Shown here: positions 19,262 through 27,893 of the stretch, piece after piece | Layout: every line of letters starts with the position of its first letter | Position numbering within the stretch: position 1 is the first letter of the stretch | Origin: Chitinophaga pinensis | GTDB lineage: Bacteria; Bacteroidota; Bacteroidia; Chitinophagales; Chitinophagaceae | Assembly (NCBI GenBank): GCA_945860605.1 | Contig: CAMAQL010000013.1 | Location: forward strand, 1 to 34,178 | Length of the DNA stretch: 34,178 bases | Direction: 5' to 3' | The notes under the pieces: model-generated | The model's database searches: none | What the model was told of the DNA's origin: nothing | The model's input: the letters and a program-made list of their open reading frames with translations, nothing else | Program-made: the position numbers and the translations under genes

Positions 19262-19957
19262 ATGTCAGCAGTTATTGAGCTTAGGGCGATTCAGAAAAGC
19301 TATTTTATGGCCAACCAAGCCATCCCAGTTTTAAAAGGGATTAATTTGGATATTAATAGAAACGAATATGTCGCATTGATGGGTCCGTCGGGTAGTGGTA
19401 AAAGTACATTGATGAATATATTGGGTTGTTTGGACTCTCCAACTGGGGGGACTTATAATTTAAATGGGCATGATGTAAGTGCGATGGCGGATGATGAACT
19501 GGCCGGGATTAGAAATATTGAAATCGGATTCGTGTTCCAACAATTTAATTTATTGCCAAGACTAACCGCTGCAGAAAATGTGGCTCTACCATTGGTTTAT
19601 GCGGGGATTTCTAAAAAGGATCGTATCGAAAGAGCTTTGGTCGCTTTAGAAAAAGTAGGTCTTGCAGACAGAAGTCATCATAAGTCCAATGAGTTGAGTG
19701 GAGGACAAATTCAACGTGTGGCCATTGCGCGTGCGTTGGTGAACAACCCATCTATTTTATTAGCGGATGAGCCTACAGGTAATTTAGATTCAAAAACATC
19801 GGTAGAAGTCATGGAATTATTTGGTAAAATTCATGCTGCAGGCAATACAGTTATTCTTGTTACACACGAGGAAGATATTGCTAGATATGCACACCGTGTT
19901 GTTCGTTTAAGAGACGGGAACGTAGAGACCGATACCGTAAATCAGCATCACATTTAA
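19262..19957 (+). CDS. ABC transporter ATP-binding protein, LolD/MacB type
   Basis: Walker [11 protein letters not shown]-loop [22 protein letters not shown], signature [19 protein letters not shown], Walker [14 protein letters not shown]. Confidence 0.93.
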   Translation: MSAVIELRAIQKSYFMANQAIPVLKGINLDINRNEYVALMGPSGSGKSTLMNILGCLDSPTGGTYNLNGHDVSAMADDELAGIRNIEIGFVFQQFNLLPRLTAAENVALPLVYAGISKKDRIERALVALEKVGLADRSHHKSNELSGGQIQRVAIARALVNNPSILLADEPTGNLDSKTSVEVMELFGKIHAAGNTVILVTHEEDIARYAHRVVRLRDGNVETDTVNQHHI

Positions 19958-19984
19958 TTTACTAGACACTGAACTAAGTGTCTT

Positions 19985-19992
19985 TAGATTTG
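19985..19992 (+). promoter_or_regulatory. Candidate -7 element TAGATTTG upstream of cobalamin adenosyltransferase
   Basis: Exact match to TAnnTTTG ending 10 bp before ATG 20003; no clear -33 box. Confidence 0.4.
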
Positions 19993-20002
19993 TTATAAGG
20001 AT

Positions 20003-20557
20003 ATGAAAATTTACACCAAGGCCGGAGATCAGGGAAAAACATCATTAATTGGAGGGACAAGAGTGCCTAAAAGTCATATTCGTATCGAATCATACGGAAC
20101 CGTGGATGAATTGAACTCATTCATTGGATTATTGAATGATTTAGTAGATGACGCAAAAATCAATTCAGATTTAAAAGAAATTCAGGATAGGTTGTTTACT
20201 GTGGGATCGAGCTTGGCTTGTGATCCAGAAAAAGAGTCTGCATTAAGGATTCCAGATTTAAAAGAAGAAGATATTGCAGGACTTGAAAAGTCAATGGATG
20301 CAATGAACGAAGTCCTTGCACCAATGAAATCATTTATTATTCCGGGCGGACATCAAGCCATCTCTACTGCCCATATCGCTAGATGTGTTTGCAGAAGAGC
20401 AGAACGCTGGTGTGTGAATATGCAAGAAGAAGATTTATTTGTAGAGACTTTAGTAATCAAATACCTGAACCGTTTGAGTGATTACTTATTTACACTTGCT
20501 CGTTATATTGGGCATTTGAAAGGGGTAGAAGACCTGCCTTGGAAACCAAGAATTTAA
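20003..20557 (+). CDS. Cob(I)yrinic acid a,c-diamide adenosyltransferase, PduO type
   Basis: MKIYTKAGDQGKTSLIGGTRVPKSHIRIESYGTVDELNSFIGLL; CRRAERWCV; LNRLSDYLFTLAR. Confidence 0.93.
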   Translation: MKIYTKAGDQGKTSLIGGTRVPKSHIRIESYGTVDELNSFIGLLNDLVDDAKINSDLKEIQDRLFTVGSSLACDPEKESALRIPDLKEEDIAGLEKSMDAMNEVLAPMKSFIIPGGHQAISTAHIARCVCRRAERWCVNMQEEDLFVETLVIKYLNRLSDYLFTLARYIGHLKGVEDLPWKPRI

Positions 20558-20567
20558 TCCATCAAGT

Positions 20568-21236
20568 TTATACAAAAAGCCCGTCTTTCATTGTGAGGGT
20601 TCTGTCGCTTAATGCAGCTAAAGCTTCGTTGTGCGTTACAATTAAAAAGCTCTGGTTTAATTCTTTTTTCAGACGTAAAAATAATTCATGCATGGCATGG
20701 GCATTTTCACTATCCAAATTGCCGGTTGGTTCATCCGCAAAAATGATGGCTGGTTGATTGATGAGCGCCCTAGCCACAGCAATTCTTTGTTGCTCCCCAC
20801 CAGATAATTGGTGTGGTTTTTTATCTTGCTTGTCTGCAAGTCCTAAATAGTCTAATAAATCAAGTGCTTTTTTTGCCACCGTTTTTTTATCCTGTTTTCC
20901 AATCCATCCCGGGATCGCAATATTTTCGATTGCAGTGAATTCTGGTAATAAATGGTGAAACTGAAACACAAAACCAATTCGGGTATTTCTAAATTGCGCT
21001 AATTGTTGGTTGTTCAATTGGTCAATGGCTACATTTTGAAAAAAAATCTGCCCTTTGTCTGCCTTTTCTAAGCTACTTAAAATGTACAAAAGGGTTGATT
21101 TGCCGGCACCAGAGGGGCCTACAATGGAAACCAACTCTCCTTTGGATAAGTCCAAGGAAACGCCTTTAAGGACGGGTACTGTCCCATATTGCTTCCATAT
21201 ATCTTTAGCTACAAGTAGTTTTGACTCCAACTCCAT
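20568..21236 (-). CDS. lolD: ABC transporter ATP-binding protein, LolD-like
   Basis: Walker [71 protein letters not shown] is typical of LolD. Confidence 0.9.
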   Translation of the reverse strand: MELESKLLVAKDIWKQYGTVPVLKGVSLDLSKGELVSIVGPSGAGKSTLLYILSSLEKADKGQIFFQNVAIDQLNNQQLAQFRNTRIGFVFQFHHLLPEFTAIENIAIPGWIGKQDKKTVAKKALDLLDYLGLADKQDKKPHQLSGGEQQRIAVARALINQPAIIFADEPTGNLDSENAHAMHELFLRLKKELNQSFLIVTHNEALAALSDRTLTMKDGLFV

Positions 21237-21310
21237 GCTGCAAACCTACGATTACCCGTTGAATTTTGTCAAAAATTAATAAAATGTTTACATGATGTAG
21301 AAAAATCAGA

Positions 21311-21341
21311 TTTGGTTATATCATTTATACGGCTACTTTTG
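21311..21341 (+). promoter_or_regulatory. Bacteroidota-type promoter TTTG-N19-TAnnTTTG (TTTG...TACTTTTG)
   Basis: TTTG at 21311-21314, 19-nt spacer, TACTTTTG at 21334-21341, 14 bp before ATG 21356. Confidence 0.7.
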
Positions 21342-21355
21342 CAAAAAAGAAGCTT

Positions 21356-21577
21356 ATGTTTTGGACATTAGAATTAGCCAGCTATTTAGAAGAAGCGCCT
21401 TGGCCAGCAACTAAAGATGAATTGATTGACTACTCCATCAGGAGCGGTGCCCCTATAGAAGTAGTAGAGAATTTACAAGAGTTGGAAGACGAGGGGGAAG
21501 TGTATGAAAGTATTGAAGACATTTGGCCGGATTATCCAAGCAATGAAGATTTTATGTTTAATGAAGACGAGTACTAA
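21356..21577 (+). CDS. Small acidic protein, DUF2795-like
   Basis: 73 aa MFWTLELASYLEEAPWPATKDELIDYSIRSGAPIEVVENLQELEDEGEVYESIEDIWPDYP; resembles the conserved small DUF2795 proteins of Bacteroidota. Confidence 0.75.
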   Translation: MFWTLELASYLEEAPWPATKDELIDYSIRSGAPIEVVENLQELEDEGEVYESIEDIWPDYPSNEDFMFNEDEY

Positions 21578-21633
21578 TTTTTTTTTAGTAGGCTTTATTG
21601 AAATTTAAGCCTACTAAAATTAGTATCTAATGA

Positions 21634-21683
21634 ATTTAATAAAAAAAGAGGACACGATTTCGTGTCCTCTTTTTTTATTAAAT
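21634..21683. terminator. Bidirectional rho-independent terminator (perfect 24-bp inverted repeat, 2-nt spacer)
   Basis: ATTTAATAAAAAAAGAGGACACGA tt TCGTGTCCTCTTTTTTTATTAAAT; lies between convergent genes with A7 and T7 tracts flanking the GC core. Confidence 0.92.
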
Positions 21684-21792
21684 CGCGAAAATGATATCTT
21701 AAAATATAAAATGGTTGTCTTAGCTAAAAAAGGAGTAAAATAAATTTTAACAATTCATTCAGCCTTCTAAAAAAAATTCTATATCCATCCTC

Positions 21793-22065
21793 CTAAAAAG
21801 TCAACTTAAAATAAAGCAGCATCAAACTCAATGTCAATACAATGGTATTGGCTACAAGCACTGGTTTACTTTTAATTAAATACGCGTAGACTAACCAAAC
21901 GATACAGCTAAAGTTCACAATCAATATCATTAGTAGGCTTAGACTATCTACATTTTTTGTCTGCCATGTTAAATACACCTGAGGTATAAATGTGATACAG
22001 CTAAGTAGTGAACCAAAATAGCCAATTGCTTCTACTAATTTTGGGTTAATTTGATTGTCGCTCAT
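21793..22065 (-). CDS. SemiSWEET sugar transporter (PQ-loop/MtN3 family)
   Basis: 90 aa, three TM segments, PQ motif in FIPQVYLTWQTKNVDSLS. Confidence 0.88.
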   Translation of the reverse strand: MSDNQINPKLVEAIGYFGSLLSCITFIPQVYLTWQTKNVDSLSLLMILIVNFSCIVWLVYAYLIKSKPVLVANTIVLTLSLMLLYFKLTF

Positions 22066-22122
22066 TTGAATTATGGAATAAAGGGGGTTATTATTTTGGT
22101 ATTACTAAAAGCGATTAAGGGC

Positions 22123-22944
22123 TTATCCTTGAGTGATACCCGCTTTTTGCATGACTAAATCACTTACGCCAGTAGTAGAGTAACCACCATCATGGAATAA
22201 GTTTTGCATTGTGACCATCTTAGTTAGGTCAGAGAATAAAGTGATACAATAGTTCGCACAATCTTCTGCCGAAGCATTTCCTAAAGGAGCAATGGCATCT
22301 GCATAATCATAGAAATCACCGAATCCTTTAATGCCCGTTCCTGCAGTTGTTTTAGTAGGAGACTGAGATACGGTATTCACACGCACTTTATTTCTTAAAC
22401 CATAATGGTAACCAAAGCTACGTGCGATAGATTCTAATAATGCTTTAATATCCGCCATATCTGTATAGAATGGGTACGTTCTTTGAGCAGCAGCATACGT
22501 TAAAGCCACTACGCTAGCGTGTTCGTTTAATGCATCCATATTGTAAGCTACACTTAACATTTTATGTAAAGACATAGCAGATACGTCTACGCCTTTTGCA
22601 TAGTAATCGTAGTTCAAAGATGGATAAGGGATATTTTTTCTGATATTGACACTCATGCCAATAGAATGTAAAACGAAATCGATTTTACCCCCTAAAATTT
22701 CTTGAGACTGTGTAAATAAATTAGTTAATTCCTCTACGTTGGTCGCATCGGCTGGTATAATTTTAGAATTGGTTTGTTCTGCAAGTACATTGATCTCTCC
22801 CATACGCATGGCGATAGGGGCGTTGGTCAATACAAATGTGGCACCTTCGGCATGTGCTAGTTCTGCCACTTTCCATGCAATTGAATTTTTATCAAGTGCT
22901 CCAGTAATAATACCTCTCTTACCTTTTAATAAATTGTATGCCAT
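22123..22944 (-). CDS. fabI: Enoyl-[acyl-carrier-protein] reductase FabI
   Basis: GKRGIITGALDKNSIAWKVAELAHAEGA, FVLHSIGMS, Y-x6-K in YTDMADIKA, TTAGTGIKGF; ATG at 22944 gives the canonical MAYNLLKGKRG start (ORF track begins at an upstream TTG). Confidence 0.93.
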   Translation of the reverse strand: MAYNLLKGKRGIITGALDKNSIAWKVAELAHAEGATFVLTNAPIAMRMGEINVLAEQTNSKIIPADATNVEELTNLFTQSQEILGGKIDFVLHSIGMSVNIRKNIPYPSLNYDYYAKGVDVSAMSLHKMLSVAYNMDALNEHASVVALTYAAAQRTYPFYTDMADIKALLESIARSFGYHYGLRNKVRVNTVSQSPTKTTAGTGIKGFGDFYDYADAIAPLGNASAEDCANYCITLFSDLTKMVTMQNLFHDGGYSTTGVSDLVMQKAGITQG

Positions 22945-22968
22945 CTTTATGGGTTTATTTAATTCTTG

Positions 22969-22976
22969 CAAAAATA
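22969..22976 (-). promoter_or_regulatory. Candidate -7 element for fabI (TATTTTTG on minus strand)
   Basis: Minus-strand match to TAnnTTTG, 24 bp upstream of fabI ATG; a TTG lies upstream but at a ~23-bp spacing. Confidence 0.4.
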
Positions 22977-23021
22977 ATTATAATATCCTATAAAATAGCC
23001 AATCAGTCGGCTTAATATAGG

Positions 23022-24674
23022 CTAAGCAAGTAATTCGTTTGCATGCTCCAAAGCTGCTTTACTTGGCGGATCGCCGCCAATCATGCGGGCAATATGGGTC
23101 ACGCGCTCAGCCGCTTCTAAACTGCGCACATGTGTATGGGTGGTTTTGCCTTCTTGTTCTTTGTAAACATATAAATGCGCTTGGCCTTTAGCTGCAATTT
23201 GAGGCTGATGGGTGATGCAAAGTACCTGACGTGCTTGCCCCAATTCCTGTAATAATAAACCTACTTGTTTTGCAGGCTCACCAGAAATACCAGAATCAAT
23301 TTCATCAAAGATCATCGTTGGTAAATCAATCGATTTTCCTACCAATGATTTAATACATAACATTAAACGGCTTAATTCCCCACCACTTGCCACTTTTTTG
23401 ATGGGTTCAAACTTCTGTGTGTTATTGGCGTCAAAAAGAAAATCAATTTTATCAATTCCAAATTGATTAAAAGGAACGGTATCTAATTGTACTTTTAATT
23501 GTGCATTGGGCATACCCACTTGATGCAACAAATGGTTCACTTGTTTTGCAAATGGGGCTGCTTGTTTTTTACGTTGATCACTTAAATTAGCAGCGCGTGT
23601 TGTTAAATCTTTTTCGGCAGCAGCTACTTTTTTGGTATAGGTTTCAATGGCTTCATCTATATGTAATACTGCTTCTAAGTCTTTTGACAATGCTTCTTGT
23701 AGCTCCAATAGTGCAGCGGTAGATTGTACTTTATGCTTTTTTTGTAAATGATAGCCCTGAGACAATCTTTCCTGCATGGTATTAATTTTTGAAGCATCAA
23801 TATCCATTTTATCCTGCCATGATTGAAGCTCACTAGTAATATCTGCCAGTTCTATTTGAGCCGCTTTCAATCTTTCTAATAAGGGCGCAAAATTGTTTTG
23901 AAATTTTGCAATACTTTCTAAGTTATGTGCAATCTGTTTAATCAGCTGCAAAATCGGTTGGTCGGATTCATCTAATGCGTGGATGCTCTGTGTTAATTGA
24001 GCTTTAATTTCAGCAGCATTTTCCATGAATTTTAAATCGGACTCTAATTGCTCTAATTCATTTTCTTGTAAATCTAAAGAAGTAAGTTCCTCTAGTAAAT
24101 GCGATTTGTAAGCAACTGTTTGATCAAAATTTTCTTTTTGGTCAATGAGTTCACTTAAATGTTTGGTAGCAGCCTTCCATTCAAAGAAAGCGGTTTGATA
24201 GACTTCAAGTTCTTTGTGGACATTGGCGAGTGCGTCTAATACGGTTCTTTGAAATTCCATATCCCCCAAACTAAGGGTGTCAAATTGTTGATGCAGGTCC
24301 ACCAATTGAGAAGTAAGCTGTCTAAGTTCGTTTAAATTGATTGGGGTATCGTTGATGAAAGCCCTAGACTTTCCTTGCGCATTAATTTCTCTGCGAATAA
24401 TTAATTCGTCGGCAAGGTCTAAATCATTTGCTTCAAAAAATGCAGCGTAATTATTTTTATTGGCAAGTGTAAAAATGCCTTCGATCACACATTTTTTTTC
24501 TGGATTGCGGCAAACAGTGCTGTCTGCACGGTCACCTAAAATTAAGCCCAAGGCACCCATAATAATACTCTTACCCGCACCAGTTTCTCCTGTAATCACA
24601 GAGAGTTGGTTGGATAAATTAATCTGTAAATCGTCGATTAAAATATAATTCTGTATGTCTAAATGAGTCAGCAT
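23022..24674 (-). CDS. recN: DNA repair protein RecN
   Basis: MLTHLDIQNYILIDDLQINLSNQLSVITGETGAGKSIIMGALGLILGDRAD; VASGGELSRLMLCIKSL; TMIFDEIDSGISGEPAKQVG; CITHQPQIAAKGQ. Confidence 0.95.
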   Translation of the reverse strand: MLTHLDIQNYILIDDLQINLSNQLSVITGETGAGKSIIMGALGLILGDRADSTVCRNPEKKCVIEGIFTLANKNNYAAFFEANDLDLADELIIRREINAQGKSRAFINDTPINLNELRQLTSQLVDLHQQFDTLSLGDMEFQRTVLDALANVHKELEVYQTAFFEWKAATKHLSELIDQKENFDQTVAYKSHLLEELTSLDLQENELEQLESDLKFMENAAEIKAQLTQSIHALDESDQPILQLIKQIAHNLESIAKFQNNFAPLLERLKAAQIELADITSELQSWQDKMDIDASKINTMQERLSQGYHLQKKHKVQSTAALLELQEALSKDLEAVLHIDEAIETYTKKVAAAEKDLTTRAANLSDQRKKQAAPFAKQVNHLLHQVGMPNAQLKVQLDTVPFNQFGIDKIDFLFDANNTQKFEPIKKVASGGELSRLMLCIKSLVGKSIDLPTMIFDEIDSGISGEPAKQVGLLLQELGQARQVLCITHQPQIAAKGQAHLYVYKEQEGKTTHTHVRSLEAAERVTHIARMIGGDPPSKAALEHANELLA

Positions 24675-24699
24675 GATGCACTGCAATATACACCCAATT

Positions 24700-26190
24700 T
24701 TATTTCCTCAAACAACGCTGAATCCCTGTTTTTGCTTTTTGGTCTAAGGAATTTTTAAAAGCGTGGTTTTTCATTTCTAGGCAGGTGTTAAAAAAGGTCA
24801 TGGCCAATGTAGGGTTGTTTTTTTGTTCATAAATCAATCCTATTTGAAGGGCAGCCCTTGCTGCAAAATATTCTGGTTGATTGGCGCCTTTTTCAATGGC
24901 GGAGGTATAAAAAGGAATGGCTTGATCGGGCTGCCCTGCTAAATCATAAATACGACCAAGTCGGTAAGCAAATTCTGTTTTGTCGGCATCTTTATCAAAA
25001 TCCCTGCTTGTTTTCCCTGTTAAAACAGACAATGCTTGTTGCTGATAACCACCGTCGCTGAGTAAACGTGCCCTTAATAAAATAGGATGGGGCCAGGTCC
25101 CTTTTTTTGCGTTTTGTAAAGCTTGCTTATCTGCATCCGTGATATCATTCCCTTTTGAAAGGACATTGCTTCGGTAAGCATTGGCCTTGGCTTGGTCTCC
25201 TTGTATGTAAGCAATCCAACTTAATTTTTCATAAGCATCTTTCACATAAAACTGCCCCTTGAAGCGATTAATAAATTGTTGTAAAGCATTTTTAGCTGCA
25301 TCTAATTTTAATTCATTTAAATAAGCGTAGCCTATTTCTAATTGCCAAAAGGGTAGGTCTAAATAATTTGTTGAGGGGTTGAGATAGGATACAATTTGCA
25401 ATGCTTTTTGGGATTGCTGGTTGTTCAAATAAAGATTGGTAGCCATGTAGGCATGCAAATGGTTATTTGTAAAATCGTAGTCTGTTTTTTCAATGAAGTC
25501 AAAAGTCTTTTTCTTGTTGCCTTCAAAGTTCATGATAAGGTAGGGGTAAACAAAAAGGGCTTCGTTACGACATTGGTTAGCGTAAGCATCTTTGCTATTG
25601 ATATATTTTAACACAAGTGCATTGCCCTCTGTAATCTTTCCACTCATCCCAAGTATATTCGCCATCCACTGATACCCTTTAGGGATGGTCCCTATCACAG
25701 TGGTCATTAGTCCAAGGTAGACATCGTTCGGCGAAAAATTAGGGTAGGCTTTTTTATTTTCTTTAAATAGTAGGAATGCTTTTCTAAAATCCAATCCAGC
25801 TTCCAAATTTTTATTAAATCTTAGGGCAATGAGTGATTTATGAAGATGCGCCAGTGCAAGACTATAAAGGTGGTAAGGAGACTTTTTTGGGCCATCCTCT
25901 AATAGTTCAATCCTTTGTTCAAATGCGGGATACATTCGCTTGTATTCGTCCTTGTTTTCATTTAAAAATAGCTGGTAAAAGTCGGCATAGCTTTCAAGTA
26001 GGGGGTAAATCAAATTGGAAGCGTTGGCTTTTTTATCTTGACTCATCAAAGTCCTTGCTTCTGGAATACTTAAGCTTGTAATAGCCTCATAAATTTTTTG
26101 CGTACGAGGCGTCCATTGATATTGGTATTGACCAAAGGCATGACTCGACATCATTATGATTACCAAAGCAAGCAAGAAACATTTTCTCAT
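24700..26190 (-). CDS. Secreted tetratricopeptide-repeat protein
   Basis: Signal-peptide-like MRKCFLLALVIIMMSSHAFGQ; TPR-like helices (LGRIYDLAGQPDQAIPFYTSAIEKGANQPEYFAARAALQIGLIYEQKNNPTLAMTFFNTCLEM). Confidence 0.8.
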   Translation of the reverse strand: MRKCFLLALVIIMMSSHAFGQYQYQWTPRTQKIYEAITSLSIPEARTLMSQDKKANASNLIYPLLESYADFYQLFLNENKDEYKRMYPAFEQRIELLEDGPKKSPYHLYSLALAHLHKSLIALRFNKNLEAGLDFRKAFLLFKENKKAYPNFSPNDVYLGLMTTVIGTIPKGYQWMANILGMSGKITEGNALVLKYINSKDAYANQCRNEALFVYPYLIMNFEGNKKKTFDFIEKTDYDFTNNHLHAYMATNLYLNNQQSQKALQIVSYLNPSTNYLDLPFWQLEIGYAYLNELKLDAAKNALQQFINRFKGQFYVKDAYEKLSWIAYIQGDQAKANAYRSNVLSKGNDITDADKQALQNAKKGTWPHPILLRARLLSDGGYQQQALSVLTGKTSRDFDKDADKTEFAYRLGRIYDLAGQPDQAIPFYTSAIEKGANQPEYFAARAALQIGLIYEQKNNPTLAMTFFNTCLEMKNHAFKNSLDQKAKTGIQRCLRK

Positions 26191-26202
26191 GGTGTAAAAT
26201 TA

Positions 26203-26232
26203 AGAAAGGGTAGCCGATTGGCTACCCTTTCT
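26203..26232 (-). terminator. Hairpin terminator downstream of zinc-ribbon gene (minus strand)
   Basis: Perfect 13-bp stem AGAAAGGGTAGCC / GGCTACCCTTTCT with 4-nt loop GATT in the gap between two minus-strand genes; minus strand continues TTAATTTT. Confidence 0.75.
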
Positions 26233-26266
26233 GGGAATATTTTAAAACTTAATTGGATTAAGCTTA

Positions 26267-27007
26267 CTAACCTGCTAATTCACCTTCTACCAAGATTCTA
26301 CCACAGTTCTCACAAACAATGATTTTCTTATGTAAACGGATTTCACTTTGACGTTGAGGAGGGATAGAGTTAAAACATCCACCACAAGCATCACGCTCAA
26401 CAGTGACTACCGCCAAGCCATTACGGTAGGAGTTTCTGATACGATCGTAGCTATACAATAAACGATCATCGATATGAGATCTTGCTGCTTCGCTATTTTT
26501 TCTTAATTCTTTTTCTTCAATTTCTGTGTCAGCGATGATTTTTTCTAATTCGCCTTTTTTGTGTGTTAACACACCGTCTTTAACAGCTATTGTCTTTTTT
26601 GCTGCATCCAACACCTTTATTTTTTCAGTCAATTCTTCGTTCGCATCGCGGATATGTTTTTCGGCAAGTTTGATTTCCAAACCTTGCATTTCTAATTCCT
26701 TATTGATGGCTTCGAACTCACGATTGTTTTTTACATTTTCGCTTTGCTTCTCGTATTTAGAAGTCAACTCTTCACTTTCTTTGATTGCAGCTTTCTTGCT
26801 TTCAATAAATTCAGTGATACCATTGATCTCTTCTTCGATTCTATTTTGTCTGTTTACCAATCCTTGAACTTCATCTTCAAGATCCTTTACTTCCATAGGC
26901 AATTCACCACGCAAGATTTCGATCTGGTCGATGCTGCTGTCTACGGTTTGAAGCTTGTGAAGATTCACTAATTTTTCTTCCACTGAAAAGTCTTTGACTA
27001 ATGCCAT
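26267..27007 (-). CDS. C4-type zinc-ribbon coiled-coil protein (DUF164/CT398-like)
   Basis: Long coiled coil followed by CGGC...CENC zinc ribbon (ACGGCFNSIPPQRQSEIRLHKKIIVCENCGRILVEGE). Confidence 0.9.
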   Translation of the reverse strand: MALVKDFSVEEKLVNLHKLQTVDSSIDQIEILRGELPMEVKDLEDEVQGLVNRQNRIEEEINGITEFIESKKAAIKESEELTSKYEKQSENVKNNREFEAINKELEMQGLEIKLAEKHIRDANEELTEKIKVLDAAKKTIAVKDGVLTHKKGELEKIIADTEIEEKELRKNSEAARSHIDDRLLYSYDRIRNSYRNGLAVVTVERDACGGCFNSIPPQRQSEIRLHKKIIVCENCGRILVEGELAG

Positions 27008-27016
27008 ATGAATGTT

Positions 27017-27817
27017 TTATTTTAAGTAGCTTATTGGTTGCGTTTTCACCTCAGATTCGAGGACGGCAAAGGTAAGGAATTTACGCTTTAAATAGTCAAC
27101 AATTAGTCCAGGAACAAATTGTTCACTTTCCCCATGCCCGATATCCATTAGAAGGTACTTGCCGTCTGCCTCAAAAAAATCATGGTATTTAAGATCGCTA
27201 GTGACATAACAATCAACCTGTTGCGCTTGAATTTGGTCCAATAGAAAGCTGCCGCTTCCGCCACATAATGCTATGGTAGTCAATTTTTTATCTATTAATT
27301 GAGTATGTTTAATCACCTCTAATTTAAGTTGTTCTTTCACCCACCCGATAAAGGCCTCAGGCTCGGTTTCCAGGGGCAGTTCACCTATGATTCCTGCACC
27401 AACTGCCTGCCCATTCATATCAAAAAGACCAGGAATCGGGGCTAAAATTCGTCTATTCCCAAGGCGTAATCGGTCTGCAAGGGTGCTATTGACCCCATGC
27501 ATCACATTGTCCAAATTGGTATGAATCGCATATAAAGCGATATTATGGTGGATGGCTTTTAGGACCGTTCTATTGACATAATGGTCCCTGCTAAATTGCT
27601 TGATGCCTTTAAAAATAATGGGGTGATGACTCACAATAAGGTTACATCCCTTTTGAAGTGCTTCGTCGATGACTGCTTCAGTACAATCTAAGGAGCACAA
27701 CACACCCGTGCAATTGGCCTCGGGATCTCCAACAATTAGACCTGAATTATCATAGGATTCTTGAAATTGGAGGGGTGCCCACTGCTCTAGGCTAGTGATC
27801 AAGGCTTTTATTTGCAT
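27017..27817 (-). CDS. Nif3-like dinuclear metal-centre protein (YqfO/YbgI family), short form
   Basis: EQWAPLQFQESYDNSGLIVGDP, GCNLIVSHHPIIFKGIK, AIHTNLDNVMHGVN, ALCGGSGSFLL, YVTSDLKYHDF, DIGHGESE. Confidence 0.93.
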   Translation of the reverse strand: MQIKALITSLEQWAPLQFQESYDNSGLIVGDPEANCTGVLCSLDCTEAVIDEALQKGCNLIVSHHPIIFKGIKQFSRDHYVNRTVLKAIHHNIALYAIHTNLDNVMHGVNSTLADRLRLGNRRILAPIPGLFDMNGQAVGAGIIGELPLETEPEAFIGWVKEQLKLEVIKHTQLIDKKLTTIALCGGSGSFLLDQIQAQQVDCYVTSDLKYHDFFEADGKYLLMDIGHGESEQFVPGLIVDYLKRKFLTFAVLESEVKTQPISYLK

Positions 27818-27893
27818 GCACTAAATTAATTATTAATTGATAAATTGGGCCCTCAATTCAACTATTTGTATTGTTAAATGTTATTCTTCTACT

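Noticed and set aside
19966-19988. AGACACT-GAACTA-AGTGTCT hairpin between the ABC ATPase and the adenosyltransferase
   Set aside because: Only a 7-bp stem with a weak T tract; insufficient to call a terminator or riboswitch, though it could be a weak one. No cobalamin-riboswitch-sized leader fits in the 45-bp gap.
26526-26867. 113-aa plus-strand ORF inside the zinc-ribbon gene
   Set aside because: Antisense to a coiled coil gene with clear CxxC ribbon; Phe/Ser-rich shadow of Lys/Glu codons.
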